Positions 8,950 through 18,124 of a DNA stretch of 64,000 bases are shown here, piece after piece. The notes below the pieces were generated by a model, which had not been told where the DNA came from, did no database searches, and saw only the letters and a program-made list of their open reading frames with translations. Position 1 is the first letter of the stretch; each line of letters opens with the position of its first letter. The position numbers were made by a program, and so were the translations under genes. Source of the stretch: Thioclava sp. GXIMD4216 (GTDB taxonomy: Bacteria; Pseudomonadota; Alphaproteobacteria; Rhodobacterales; Rhodobacteraceae); assembly GCF_037949285.1 (NCBI RefSeq), contig NZ_CP149927.1, forward strand, positions 78,501-142,500, written 5' to 3'.

Positions 8950-10329
8950 TTGGAACAAGAGCTCGCTTCCCTGTCTGAACAGCTTGCCCAGCTCAAGGAA
9001 AGTGTCGCCGCCACCAATGGCACCTTCTCTGAGACCTTCTACTTTCTGACCATCCCGCTCATGGTGCTGATCCATGCCGGTTTTCTTGCCTATGAAATGG
9101 GGGCCTCGCGGTCCAAAAACGCGCTTTCTGCGGGGATCAAGAACATTCTCGCCTTCGCGATGATCGTCCCGTTCTTCTACTTTGTCGGCTGGTGGATCTA
9201 TTGGGCCTTCCCCACCGGTCTGAGCGGATCGGAAGGGCCGATGGGCACTTCGGGCTTTGCCTATGCCAATGGCATCGCGCTGCCGTGGAGCGAATATATG
9301 GGCCCCAATCTCAGCGACCGGTCCTCGGGCGTGTTCTGGGGCGCCTTTGTGCTGTTTGCCGCCACCACCGCCTCGATCCTGTCGGGCGGCGTGATCGAGC
9401 GGATCAAACTGACGGGGTTCATCATCCTGTCGATCGTTCTGGGCGCCTTTGTCTGGATCTTGGCCGCCGCATGGGGCTGGCATGCCGATGGCTGGCTGGT
9501 GACCAAGTTCGGTTATCATGATTTCGGAGCCTCGGGCGTCGTCCATGCCATTGCCGGCTTCTTCACGCTGGGCGTGCTGATCAATCTCGGGCCGCGGATC
9601 GGCAAGTTCAATGCCGATGGCAGTGCCAACCATATCGCGGGGCATTCCATGCCGATGACGCTGGTCGGGCTAATGCTGATCATTGCAGGTTTCTGGGGCT
9701 TCCTGATGGGCTGCGTCATCGTTCCGGGCGAAAGCTGGAGCTGGTCGGGCACGATCGAGGCCAGCATCTACGGCACGCCGATGACGCTTTCGGGCATGAC
9801 GTTCAACGTCCTTATGGGCTTTGCGGGCGGTATTATCGGGGCATGGATGATTACCCGTGATCCGTTCTGGATGATGTCGGGGGCGCTTGGCGGGATCATC
9901 TCCTGCGCGGCAGGGATCGACCTGTGGTATCCGCCTATGGCCTTTGCAATCGGCTTCATCGGCGCCTGCGCCATGCCCTTTGTGGCCTCGTTCATCGAAC
10001 GGCGCGGCATTGACGATGCGGTGGGCGCGGTTGCAGTGCACGGCTTCCTCGGGCTTTGGGGCGTGATTGTCGTCGGCATCGCGGCCTCGGGCTATCCGGC
10101 CCTTTTCGGCGAGGATGTCATCCATATCTCCTTCACCGGACAGTTGATCGGGGCAGCCGTCATGGCGGTGATGGGCTTCGTGCCGGGCTATGTCGTCTCG
10201 CTGGTCCTGAAACTGATGGGCGAGCTGCGTGTGCCGCGCGAGGCCGAGGAGCTTGGGCTCGATTTGGTCAAAGTGCCAGCCTCCGCCTATCCCGAAGCCA
10301 TCCATCCCTCTGTCAGCCCCGCAGAATGA
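8950..10329 (+). CDS. amt: Ammonium/methylammonium transporter (Amt family)
   Basis: 459 residues, with a TTG start behind AAGGAGA. About eleven hydrophobic helices are visible. The two pore histidines of the Amt/Rh family lie in GVVHAIAG and AVHGFLGLWG. The N-terminus has an extra polar helix of about 30 residues, possibly a short coiled coil. It heads the operon amt-small protein-dmmDABC and shares the tmm operator, so it may carry ammonium or methylammonium released by the pathway. No GlnK gene adjoins it, which sets it apart from the usual glnK-amtB pair. Confidence 0.9.
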   Translation: MEQELASLSEQLAQLKESVAATNGTFSETFYFLTIPLMVLIHAGFLAYEMGASRSKNALSAGIKNILAFAMIVPFFYFVGWWIYWAFPTGLSGSEGPMGTSGFAYANGIALPWSEYMGPNLSDRSSGVFWGAFVLFAATTASILSGGVIERIKLTGFIILSIVLGAFVWILAAAWGWHADGWLVTKFGYHDFGASGVVHAIAGFFTLGVLINLGPRIGKFNADGSANHIAGHSMPMTLVGLMLIIAGFWGFLMGCVIVPGESWSWSGTIEASIYGTPMTLSGMTFNVLMGFAGGIIGAWMITRDPFWMMSGALGGIISCAAGIDLWYPPMAFAIGFIGACAMPFVASFIERRGIDDAVGAVAVHGFLGLWGVIVVGIAASGYPALFGEDVIHISFTGQLIGAAVMAVMGFVPGYVVSLVLKLMGELRVPREAEELGLDLVKVPASAYPEAIHPSVSPAE

Positions 10330-10353
10330 TCTGCCCACTCAGGAGTTACATCT

Positions 10354-10530
10354 ATGGAAGCACCTTTCAACGCCACCAGCTGGGACGGAGTGACCGGCGC
10401 GATCTATGCCGGATATGGCAGTGTCGAGGGCCTGTGGCTGATCGTCTGCCTGATCCTTGTGGTCATCGCGGTCATCGGCGGCTGGCGACATGAGGGCCAT
10501 GCCTACAGGGCCGTGACCCACAAAAAATGA
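10354..10530 (+). CDS. 58-residue single-helix membrane protein between amt and dmmD
   Basis: Start ATG at 10354 behind AGGAG, stop TGA at 10528-10530. The protein has a short polar N-terminus, one helix of about 20 residues (LWLIVCLILVVIAVIGGW, near 27-44) and a basic C-tail ending HKK. It lies 24 bp after amt and 66 bp before dmmD, so it is in the operon. I infer that it may assist the transporter or tether a Dmm component to the membrane; no family is recognised. Confidence 0.75.
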   Translation: MEAPFNATSWDGVTGAIYAGYGSVEGLWLIVCLILVVIAVIGGWRHEGHAYRAVTHKK

Positions 10531-10596
10531 TGATGGTGTCCGGACTACGGGTCCGGACCCTTTCCCTCACATCTTCCCTAACATCAGGACGAACAC

Positions 10597-11730
10597 ATGA
10601 CCGCATCGTGGAGATTTTCCGCGCTGGCCGACCGTCATCGCGCGCTTGGCTCTCAGCTAGAAGACTGGAGCGGGATGGGCACCGCCTGGACCTATGACAA
10701 GGACCAGACCGAGGAGTACATGGCCATCCGCACCAAAGCCGGTGTGATGGATGTTTCGGGGCTCAAGAAGGTCCATGTCATCGGGCCGCATGCCTCCCAT
10801 ATCATCAACCGTGCCGTCACCCGCGAGATCGAGGCGCTCAAACCCGGACGGTCCACCTATGCGACCATGCTCAACGAGCAGGGCAAGTTCATTGATGACT
10901 GCGTGGTCTATCGCACCGGCCCGCATGCGTTCATGGTGGTGCATGGCTCGGGCCTCGGCTTCGAGGCGCTCACGATGGCGGCCTATGGGCGCAATGCCGC
11001 CGTGCTGTTTGACGATGATCTGCACGACATCTCGCTGCAGGGGCCCTTGGCGGTGGACTATCTGGAGGCACATGTGCCGGGCCTTCGCGATGTGGCCTAT
11101 TTCAGCCATATCCAGACCACACTGTTCGGCAAACCGGTCATGCTGTCACGCACCGGCTATACCGGCGAACGCGGCTACGAGATTTTCTGTCGCAGGCAGG
11201 ATGCCTGTCTGATCTGGGACACCATCGTGGCCGAAGGGGCCGCAATAGGGATCATCCCGACGCGTTTTACCACACTCGATCTGCTGCGCGCCGAAAGCCA
11301 GCTGCTGTTCTTTCCCTATGACAATTCGGAAATGTATCCGTTTGAAGACGAACCCTGCGGTGACACGCTATGGGAGCTGGGGCTGGACTTCACCGTCTCC
11401 AAGGGCAAGACCGGCTTTCGCGGTGCCGAAGAGCATTACCGCCTGAAGGGCAAGGAACGGTTCAAGATCTATGGCGTGAAGCTCGAAGGCACGCAGCCCG
11501 CGGTCGAAGGGGCCCCCTTGCTGAAAGACGGCAAGAAGGTGGGGGTTGTGACCATTTCGATGCATTCGCCGCTGAACAACCATACGGTGGGCATGGCGCG
11601 GATGCCGGTGGACTGCGCCGTGCCGGGCACGCCGCTCGTCGTGCAGAACCCGACCGGCGAGATCCGCGCGGTGGCCGCCAAGATGCCTTTCCACGATCCG
11701 CAGAAACTGCGCCGCACAGCCAAAGGCTAG
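10597..11730 (+). CDS. dmmD: GcvT-like folate-dependent protein DmmD
   Basis: 377 residues of the aminomethyltransferase (GcvT) fold, the usual size. The marks are GVMDVSGLKKVHVIGP near 50, LSRTGYTGERGYEIFC near 182, and the C-terminal barrel ending about residue 370. In roseobacters dmmD stands first in dmmDABC, the dimethylamine monooxygenase operon, and is thought to deal with the formaldehyde released by transferring it to tetrahydrofolate. The order here is identical. It resembles the second half of Tdm, the same chemistry in a stand-alone form. Confidence 0.9.
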   Translation: MTASWRFSALADRHRALGSQLEDWSGMGTAWTYDKDQTEEYMAIRTKAGVMDVSGLKKVHVIGPHASHIINRAVTREIEALKPGRSTYATMLNEQGKFIDDCVVYRTGPHAFMVVHGSGLGFEALTMAAYGRNAAVLFDDDLHDISLQGPLAVDYLEAHVPGLRDVAYFSHIQTTLFGKPVMLSRTGYTGERGYEIFCRRQDACLIWDTIVAEGAAIGIIPTRFTTLDLLRAESQLLFFPYDNSEMYPFEDEPCGDTLWELGLDFTVSKGKTGFRGAEEHYRLKGKERFKIYGVKLEGTQPAVEGAPLLKDGKKVGVVTISMHSPLNNHTVGMARMPVDCAVPGTPLVVQNPTGEIRAVAAKMPFHDPQKLRRTAKG

Positions 11731-11805
11731 GGCCCGCCCCACTGCGACCCGCCCCGCGCGCGTGATCGCCGCATGACGTGACATGCTTCCAGAAGAAGGT
11801 CTTTC

Positions 11806-12405
11806 ATGGCAACCGCATTCACCCCCTCCATCGCCACCCGCCCGACCTACGGGACATTGCAGCCGCCCTGCGGTGCTCCGCTTCTTTGTGTGGCGGATGG
11901 CGCGGGTGGGGCTGCCCTTCTGGCCCTGTCCGAGCATATCCCCGGCTGTCTCGAACAGGCGCATATCCTCTTCATACCGCAAGACAGCCCCGATGGCCCG
12001 AAACTTGCCGCCCTGCCCTGCCGCAGCTATGGCGAGGCACCCGATCTGGCCGCCGCCCTGCCACGGCTGGACCGGCTTCTGGCACAGGCAAGCGTCGCCA
12101 CCCGCCTGTGCCTTGCGGGCAGCGAAGGGCTGATCGGCAGGGTCAGCGCCCGCGCGCTTGGCGCGGGCATCGCCGCCGAGATGATCCAGACCGAGCATCG
12201 CGGCCATATCGCACGGGCGGTGCAATGCGTGCATTGCAAAGGGGTTACCGAAGATGTGCTGACCGATCCGTTCATATGCGCCCATTGCGGTCTGGCGCTG
12301 TTCGTACGCGACCATTTCTCGCGCCGACTGGGCGTGTTTCAGGGCGTCTGTGTCGATGCCGAAACCCCCGGCCAGAGGCCGGACCCGCAGGAGATCCGTC
12401 CATGA
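11806..12405 (+). CDS. dmmA: Dimethylamine monooxygenase subunit DmmA
   Basis: 199 residues. The C-terminal third has a zinc-ribbon or rubredoxin-like cysteine set: C-x2-C in CVHC, then ICAHC about 19 residues later. The N-terminal part resembles the NAD/flavodoxin-fold region of DmmA-family proteins. It is one of three components that oxidise dimethylamine to monomethylamine plus formaldehyde. The stop overlaps the start of dmmB (ATGA), indicating translational coupling. The call rests on gene order and cysteine pattern more than on catalytic residues. Confidence 0.88.
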   Translation: MATAFTPSIATRPTYGTLQPPCGAPLLCVADGAGGAALLALSEHIPGCLEQAHILFIPQDSPDGPKLAALPCRSYGEAPDLAAALPRLDRLLAQASVATRLCLAGSEGLIGRVSARALGAGIAAEMIQTEHRGHIARAVQCVHCKGVTEDVLTDPFICAHCGLALFVRDHFSRRLGVFQGVCVDAETPGQRPDPQEIRP

Positions 12406-13343
12406 CCGCCCTATCGCTGACCGTCACACGGGTGCAGGCCCTGACGCCGCAGGTCAAACTCTTCCGTTTCGAGGCCGCAACCCCGCTGCCGCTTTTCTCG
12501 GGCGGCGCCCATATCGTGGTCGAGATGCCCGATGGCGACGTGCTGCGGCGCAACTCCTATTCGCTGATTTCCGACCCGCATGACCCTTCGGGCTACGAGA
12601 TCGCGGTCCGGCTGGACCCGCAAGGGCGGGGCGGCTCGCGGTTCCTGCACGAGAAAGTGCGCGAGGGAGATCGCCTTCGGGTGTCGATGCCCGCAAACCT
12701 TTTTGCCATCGATCCGCGCGCCAAACGCCATCTGCTGATCGCGGGAGGCATCGGCATCACGCCGTTTCTGGCGCAGATCCGGCAGCTTGACCGGCTCAAT
12801 CTGGATTGGGCGCTGCATTATGCCGCCCCCTCGCGCAAGGAGGCCGCAGCACTGGGCCTGCTGCCCCGATCCTCCCGCATCTCGTTGCATTTCTCGGACG
12901 AGGGCAACCGCATGGATCTGGCCACGTTACTGGACGGGCAACCCGCCGGAACCCATGTGTTCTGCTGTGGGCCGGAGGGGTTGATCACGGCAGTGGAAGC
13001 CACGGCGGCACGTCTGGGATGGCCGCAGTCGCATCTGCATTCCGAAGCCTTTGCTGCCCCGCCACCGGGGGCTGCTTTCTCGGTCACGCTAGGGCGTTCG
13101 GGCAGGACATTGACCGTCGGGCCGCATCAGAGCCTGCTTGAGGCGATCGAGGCGGCGGATGTGCCCATTGACTGGTCCTGCCGTGGCGGGGCCTGCGGTC
13201 GCTGCGAAACGGCGGTGCGCGCGTGCCACGGGCGCATCCTGCACCATGATCACTGGCTCAGCGAAGACGAACGCGCCGCACAGACCAAGATCATGCCCTG
13301 CATGTCGCGCTTTCTCGGCGAAGACCTCACCCTCGATCTGTAA
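12402..13343 (+). CDS. dmmB: Dimethylamine monooxygenase reductase subunit DmmB
   Basis: 313 residues from the ATG at 12402; the frame is open upstream but that part is a shadow of dmmA. It has the layout of phthalate dioxygenase reductase/VanB proteins. A flavin-binding barrel comes first (RRNSYSLIS near 48-56), then an NAD domain (LLIAGGIGITPFLAQI near 110), then a plant-type [2Fe-2S] domain (CRGGACGRC with a last Cys in KIMPCM). It would pass electrons from NAD(P)H to the haem subunit DmmC. It starts in the dmmA stop. Confidence 0.92.
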   Translation: MTALSLTVTRVQALTPQVKLFRFEAATPLPLFSGGAHIVVEMPDGDVLRRNSYSLISDPHDPSGYEIAVRLDPQGRGGSRFLHEKVREGDRLRVSMPANLFAIDPRAKRHLLIAGGIGITPFLAQIRQLDRLNLDWALHYAAPSRKEAAALGLLPRSSRISLHFSDEGNRMDLATLLDGQPAGTHVFCCGPEGLITAVEATAARLGWPQSHLHSEAFAAPPPGAAFSVTLGRSGRTLTVGPHQSLLEAIEAADVPIDWSCRGGACGRCETAVRACHGRILHHDHWLSEDERAAQTKIMPCMSRFLGEDLTLDL

Positions 13344-13352
13344 GGACATCCC

Positions 13353-14420
13353 ATGACTTTGCGCTTCAATGACGAGACCTTCCGTGGCGATTACACCTTC
13401 TACAACTCGCCACAGGCCATCCGCCGTTTTCCCTTCCCCTTCGACCAAGACAGCTACATGTATTCGGTCAATATCGAACAGCATCCGGGCGGCCCGACCG
13501 GCACGCCCTTCGAGTTTGCCTTCGATGTCGATGAACATTACGTCTCCGAGATGCGGGACCGCGAGATCACTCTGGCGCAGGACCCGCTGCGCTGCCAGTC
13601 GCTGCCACATATGGAGCTGGCCGGTTGGGATCTGCTGGAATGCATCATGCAGGCCAAGGCGCGCGACTATCCCGAGCTGTTCACGCTCAATCGTGACGGA
13701 GACCGCTGGCACTGGATCAACCGCCCTCTCGGCATCGAGCAGCGCTTTACCTTTCTGGAGGCCGCGACCCTGCCCTATGGCCCGATGGAATATATTACCC
13801 GTCAGGCCCAAGGCGATTTCGCGCTGCTGCATGAACGCGAGGGCAATCTGTGGATGGATGCCGGTATGATCACCAGTCAGGCCGATTGGTCGCTGGATTT
13901 CGATATCGGCATGAACTTCTTCGAATGGCACGCCCCCGTACCGAAAGCCGGAGAGATGGGGGTGTTTACCAAGGCGCTGAAATTCCTGCTGGCGGTGCAG
14001 CAGGGCCAGAGCTATCGCCGCCTCAACTGGACCATGACGGTCAATCCACGCCTTGACACCAGCCCCGAAAACTATCCGCATTGGGGACCGGAGAAACGCA
14101 CACTCACCGCCGAGAATGTCGGGCGCAAACAGTTCCTGCGGGTCGAATTGCAATCCTTCCTCCGCCTGCCGCGCTCGAATGCGCTGGTATTCCCGATCCG
14201 TTGCTATCTGCTGAGCCTCGAAGATATCTGCACCCAGCCCAAATGGGCCCGCCGCCTGCACCGCGTGCTGCGCGATCTCGATCCGGCGCTGGCCGAGTAT
14301 AAAGGCTTTGCCGTGAATCGCGATCTGATCGTAGACTATCTGGCGCGCTTCGATGACGGGGCCGAGACCTCGGCGGGGATCTTCCCCGACACGCTCCCTG
14401 TCCCTCCAACCCCTTCGTAA
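13353..14420 (+). CDS. dmmC: Dimethylamine monooxygenase haem subunit DmmC (DUF3445)
   Basis: 355 residues of the DUF3445/haem-dependent oxidative N-demethylase family, the usual length. Family blocks include the FPFPFDQDSYMYSVN start near 26, RVELQSFLRLPRSNALVFPI near 258-280 and the ICTQPKWA segment near 290. It is taken to be the catalytic oxygenase subunit of Dmm. It starts 9 bp after dmmB. Its product, monomethylamine, would need a gma/mgs pathway that is not in this window. Confidence 0.92.
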   Translation: MTLRFNDETFRGDYTFYNSPQAIRRFPFPFDQDSYMYSVNIEQHPGGPTGTPFEFAFDVDEHYVSEMRDREITLAQDPLRCQSLPHMELAGWDLLECIMQAKARDYPELFTLNRDGDRWHWINRPLGIEQRFTFLEAATLPYGPMEYITRQAQGDFALLHEREGNLWMDAGMITSQADWSLDFDIGMNFFEWHAPVPKAGEMGVFTKALKFLLAVQQGQSYRRLNWTMTVNPRLDTSPENYPHWGPEKRTLTAENVGRKQFLRVELQSFLRLPRSNALVFPIRCYLLSLEDICTQPKWARRLHRVLRDLDPALAEYKGFAVNRDLIVDYLARFDDGAETSAGIFPDTLPVPPTPS

Positions 14421-14429
14421 AGGAGCCCA

Positions 14430-14750
14430 ATGGCCTGGTTCATTCTGTTTTGCGCAGGCATCCTTGAAACCGTCTGGGCGTTCTATATGAAAAAATCCGA
14501 CGGTTTCACCCTGCTTGTTCCCAGCATCATCACCGTCCTCACCATGATCGCAAGTTTCGCCTTGCTGGCGGTGGCGATGAAATCCCTGCCTCTGGGCACG
14601 GCCTATGCCGTCTGGACGGGTATCGGCACCGCAGGGGCCGTGGTGGCGGGGATAGCGTTTCTGGGCGAACAGGCCACAGCCGCACGGCTGATCGCCGTGG
14701 CCAGCATCCTCTTTGGCATCGTGCTGCTGAAGCTTTGCGACGGAAAATAG
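14430..14750 (+). CDS. sugE: SMR-family exporter (SugE/Gdx group)
   Basis: 106 residues and four helices, with the essential Glu in ILETVWAFYMKKS near residue 13. The ETVWAFYMKKS pattern is typical of the SugE/Gdx branch, which exports guanidinium or small quaternary ammonium compounds, rather than of EmrE. It starts 9 bp after dmmC with AGGAG before the ATG, so it is the operon's last gene. In this setting it may relieve accumulation of a methylated amine or a related cation; this is inferred. Confidence 0.88.
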   Translation: MAWFILFCAGILETVWAFYMKKSDGFTLLVPSIITVLTMIASFALLAVAMKSLPLGTAYAVWTGIGTAGAVVAGIAFLGEQATAARLIAVASILFGIVLLKLCDGK

Positions 14751-14886
14751 GCGCCGGGTGTCCGGTCCTTGCCCTTGGTCCCTCCCTTAGGCCCCGAAGC
14801 GCCGACCGGCAGACAGGCCCTTGCGCGGGCGCGTCAAATCGGGACAGATAGCGCAGCGCAGAGGCGTTGCGCGCAGGCGGCAGGCG

Positions 14887-15789
14887 ATGGCATTCACACT
14901 CAAACAACTGCGGTATTTTATTGCTGTGGCCGAAACCGGCACCGTATCGGGGGCGGCGCAGGCGCTGGCGATCTCGCAATCGGCGGTGACCGAAGCCATC
15001 CGCGAACTGGAAACCGATCTGGGCGTGGCGCTGTTCACCCGCCATCCGCGCGGGCTGGACATCACCCATAAAGGGCACCAGTTCCTGCGCCATGCCACCG
15101 GCATCCTGGCCGGTGTCTCCGATGCCCGTCACGCCCTGACACAGGAAAGCGAGGCCCTGACCGGCACGTTGCATATCGGTGTGACCTCGCTGGTGGCAGG
15201 CTATGTGCTGTCGGATATTCTGGCCCGCTTCCGCCGCGCCAATCCGCAGGTCGAGGTGACCGCCCTTGAAGATAGCGGCGACTATCTCGAACATCTTCTG
15301 GTCGGCGGCGAGCTGGATGTGGCGGTGATGGTGGCTTCCAATATGCGCGACCGGATGGCGCTGCATACCGAAATCATCGACACATCTCCCTATCAGCTAT
15401 GGCTGCCCAACGGCCACGAGCTGACCACGCGCCCCTCGGTCTCTATCGAGGATCTCACCGATGCCCCGATGATCATGCTGAAAATCGACGAGATCGAAGA
15501 GGCCACGCGCAAGCTGCTTTCGGCCTTCGGGGCCCGCCCGCGGGTTGCCTTCCGCACCCGCTCGGTCGAGGCGGTCCGCTCGCTTGTGGCCACGGGGGCG
15601 GGAATCGCGCTGCTGCCCGAAATGGTCTACCGGCGCTGGTCGCTTGAGGGGGACCGCATCGTGTCGCGCGATGTGTCCGGAAGCCTACCAGTTGTGCAGG
15701 TTGGAACTGTCTGGCGCAAAGGTGCCCCGCTGAGCCGCGTCACAAGAGAATTTATTCTGACGGCACAAGCCCATAAAAACATGAAGTAA
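14887..15789 (+). CDS. LysR-family transcriptional regulator
   Basis: 300 residues from the ATG at 14887. The N-terminal helix-turn-helix reads TVSGAAQALAISQSAVTEAI, and the periplasmic-binding-like effector domain follows (GTLHIGVTS near 95). The Ala-Ile-Ser-Gln-Ser recognition helix is typical of the family. It stands alone between the methylamine operon and the polyamine operon, on the same strand as both. The hairpin just after its stop lies before the polyamine operon, which makes control of that operon plausible but unproven. Confidence 0.88.
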   Translation: MAFTLKQLRYFIAVAETGTVSGAAQALAISQSAVTEAIRELETDLGVALFTRHPRGLDITHKGHQFLRHATGILAGVSDARHALTQESEALTGTLHIGVTSLVAGYVLSDILARFRRANPQVEVTALEDSGDYLEHLLVGGELDVAVMVASNMRDRMALHTEIIDTSPYQLWLPNGHELTTRPSVSIEDLTDAPMIMLKIDEIEEATRKLLSAFGARPRVAFRTRSVEAVRSLVATGAGIALLPEMVYRRWSLEGDRIVSRDVSGSLPVVQVGTVWRKGAPLSRVTREFILTAQAHKNMK

Positions 15790-15795
15790 TTCTTC

Positions 15796-15816
15796 GGTAT
15801 CGGCATTTCCGATACC
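15796..15816. promoter_or_regulatory. Palindrome before the polyamine operon
   Basis: GGTATCGG and CCGATACC are perfect 8-bp arms around CATTT. The site begins 6 bp after the LysR stop and about 90 bp before the binding-protein start. There is no T run, so an operator is as likely as a terminator. Confidence 0.45.
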
Positions 15817-15907
15817 TGAAACCTGATAATTGAATTTGTGAAAGCAAAAGGAGTTTCACAGGGTTGTGTGCAAGGGAGCCGTGACTCCCGCTGCAACAGG
15901 GAAAGCC

Positions 15908-17074
15908 ATGATGAAACCGATTTTAAGCGCCTGTGTCTCGGGCCTTGCATTGCTTGCCGCAAGCTCCGTTCCGCTACAGGCGGCGGATATGCTGACCACG
16001 CTCGGACCGGGCGAAGGGACCGTCTCGATTGTCGCATGGCCGGGCTATATCGAGCGCGGCGAGACCGATCCGGACTATGACTGGGTGACCAAATTCGAAC
16101 AGAGCACGAATTGCAAGGTCGAGATCAAGACGGCCAATACCTCGGACGAGATGGTGGCCCTGATGAACGAGGGCGGCTTCGATCTGGTGACCGCGTCGGG
16201 CGATGCCTCGCTGCGGCTGATTGCGGGCGGACGTGTGCAGCCGATCAACACCGACCTCATTCCCAGCTGGTCGCGCGTGGATGACCGCCTGAAAGACGCG
16301 CCGTGGCATACGGTCAAGGGCGTACATTACGGCACCCCCTTCATGTGGGGGCCGAATGTCCTGATGTATAATACCGAGACCTTCCCCGACGCGCCCAAAA
16401 GCTGGGAGGTGGTCTTCAAGGCCATGACCTTGCCCGATGGCAAGGCCAATACAGGGCGGGTGCAGGCCTATGACGGGCCGATCTATATTGCCGATGCCGC
16501 GCTATATCTGATGGCCCACCAGCCCGAACTGGGCATCACCAGCCCCTACGAGCTGAACGAGGACCAATATGCCGCAGCCCTTGATCTGCTGCGTGGCCAG
16601 CGCAAACTCGTGTCGCGCTACTGGCATGATGCCTTCATCCAGATCGACGATTTCAAGAACGAGGGGGTCGTCGCATCATCGTCCTGGCCGTTCATGGTCA
16701 ACCTGCTGAAAGCCGACGGGGTGCCGGTCGCGTCGGTGATCCCCGAGGAAGGGGCGACCGGCTGGGCCGATACGCTGATGCTGCATTCCGAGGCCAAGCA
16801 TCCAAATTGCGCCTATGCCTTCATGGAGCATTCGCTCAATTCCAACCTCCAGTCCGATCTGTCGGTATGGTTCGGGGCCGTCCCTTCGGTGCCCTCGGCC
16901 TGCACCGACGGCTCCGGTAAACAGACCGCAGAGGGCTGCTCGGCCAATGGTCTGGACGATTTCGACCGGATCCGGTTCTGGCAAACGCCGGTATCCAGCT
17001 GTGAAAGTCAGGGCAATTGCGTGCCCTATTACCGCTGGGTCTCTGACTATATCGGTGTGATCGGCGGCCGCTGA
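15908..17074 (+). CDS. Polyamine-type ABC binding protein (YdcS-like)
   Basis: 388 residues from the ATG at 15908. A signal peptide is visible (MMKPILSACVSGLALLAASS, cleavage after VPLQAA). The mature part has the PotD/YdcS fold, with VSIVAWPGYIERG near 38, FDLVTASGDASLRLI near 92 and GTPFMWGPNVLMYN near 140. It contains an even set of cysteines near the C-terminus that may form disulfides. Gene order with ATPase, two permeases and a PatD dehydrogenase is that of E. coli ydcSTUV-patD. The likely ligand is putrescine or a related diamine. Confidence 0.88.
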   Translation: MMKPILSACVSGLALLAASSVPLQAADMLTTLGPGEGTVSIVAWPGYIERGETDPDYDWVTKFEQSTNCKVEIKTANTSDEMVALMNEGGFDLVTASGDASLRLIAGGRVQPINTDLIPSWSRVDDRLKDAPWHTVKGVHYGTPFMWGPNVLMYNTETFPDAPKSWEVVFKAMTLPDGKANTGRVQAYDGPIYIADAALYLMAHQPELGITSPYELNEDQYAAALDLLRGQRKLVSRYWHDAFIQIDDFKNEGVVASSSWPFMVNLLKADGVPVASVIPEEGATGWADTLMLHSEAKHPNCAYAFMEHSLNSNLQSDLSVWFGAVPSVPSACTDGSGKQTAEGCSANGLDDFDRIRFWQTPVSSCESQGNCVPYYRWVSDYIGVIGGR

Positions 17075-17140
17075 TCACATCAGATTTGCCCGAACCCCTT
17101 TCCCCTGTGGGTTCGGGCATCCCTGCCTGAAAGACCAAAC

Positions 17141-18124
17141 ATGACAGATGCTGTAACCTTCCGGGGCGTGTCACGCCATTTCGGACCCGTCAAGGCCGTG
17201 GACGAGGTCGACCTGTCGATCCGCGACGAAGAATTTTTCGCCATGCTGGGGCCGTCCGGCTCTGGCAAGACCACCTGCCTGCGGCTGATTGCCGGTTTCG
17301 AGCAACCCACCGCAGGCCATATCGCAATTTTCGGCGAACGCGCCGAGGGCGTGCCGCCCTATCTGCGCAACGTCAATACCGTTTTCCAGAATTACGCGCT
17401 CTTCCCGCATATGAATGTGCGCGACAATGTGGCCTTCGGGCTGCGCGTCAAAGGGATCGGCAAGGCCGAGCGTCACCGTGCCGCCGAAGAGGCGCTGGAG
17501 CTGGTCGAGCTGGGCGGCTATGGCCAGCGCCGCGCGGGCGCGCTGTCTGGTGGACAGCGCCAGCGCGTGGCATTGGCCCGTGCCTTGGTCAACAAACCCC
17601 GTGTGGTCCTGCTGGACGAACCGCTGGGCGCGCTGGACCTGAAGCTGCGCGAGCAGATGCAGGAAGAGCTTCGCAAATTGCAACGCGCGCTCGGACTGAC
17701 CTTCGTATTCGTCACCCATGATCAGGACGAGGCGCTCTCGATGGCGGATCGGGTGGCGGTGTTTGCTCATGGCAAAATCCAGCAGGTCGGCAGCGCGGAA
17801 GAGATCTACCGCCGCCCCAATACCCGTTTCGTGGCGGATTTCGTCGGCTCTTCCAACGTGCTTCCGGCCGATCTGGCAGGAGGCGGACCGGCGGGACAAT
17901 GGGCGTCGTTGCGGCCCGAGGATATCGTGCTTGATCCGGCAGGGCGTGCGGCCACGGTGCGCGGGCGGTTCTTCCACGGGCGCGTCACCAAACTGGTGCT
18001 GGATCTGAACGGCCAGAGCCTGACCGCGCTGGTTCCCGCCCGCGAGGATGCGCCGCAGATCGGCGAAACCACCGCGATCTCGTGGGACCCTGCGCGGGTG
18101 CATATCATGGAGCGCGACGGATGA
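17141..18124 (+). CDS. Polyamine ABC transporter ATPase (YdcT/PotA-like)
   Basis: 327 residues. Walker A is GPSGSGKTTC near 39, the ABC signature LSGGQRQRVALARAL near 136, and Walker B VVLLDEPLGALD near 157. The TOBE domain at the C-terminus is short, as expected for the group. The stop overlaps the start of the first permease by ATGA. Confidence 0.92.
   Translation: MTDAVTFRGVSRHFGPVKAVDEVDLSIRDEEFFAMLGPSGSGKTTCLRLIAGFEQPTAGHIAIFGERAEGVPPYLRNVNTVFQNYALFPHMNVRDNVAFGLRVKGIGKAERHRAAEEALELVELGGYGQRRAGALSGGQRQRVALARALVNKPRVVLLDEPLGALDLKLREQMQEELRKLQRALGLTFVFVTHDQDEALSMADRVAVFAHGKIQQVGSAEEIYRRPNTRFVADFVGSSNVLPADLAGGGPAGQWASLRPEDIVLDPAGRAATVRGRFFHGRVTKLVLDLNGQSLTALVPAREDAPQIGETTAISWDPARVHIMERDG

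Noticed and set aside
11368..12315. Minus-strand open frame of 315 codons
   Set aside because: Opposite dmmD and dmmA, both well supported; it has no domain of its own.
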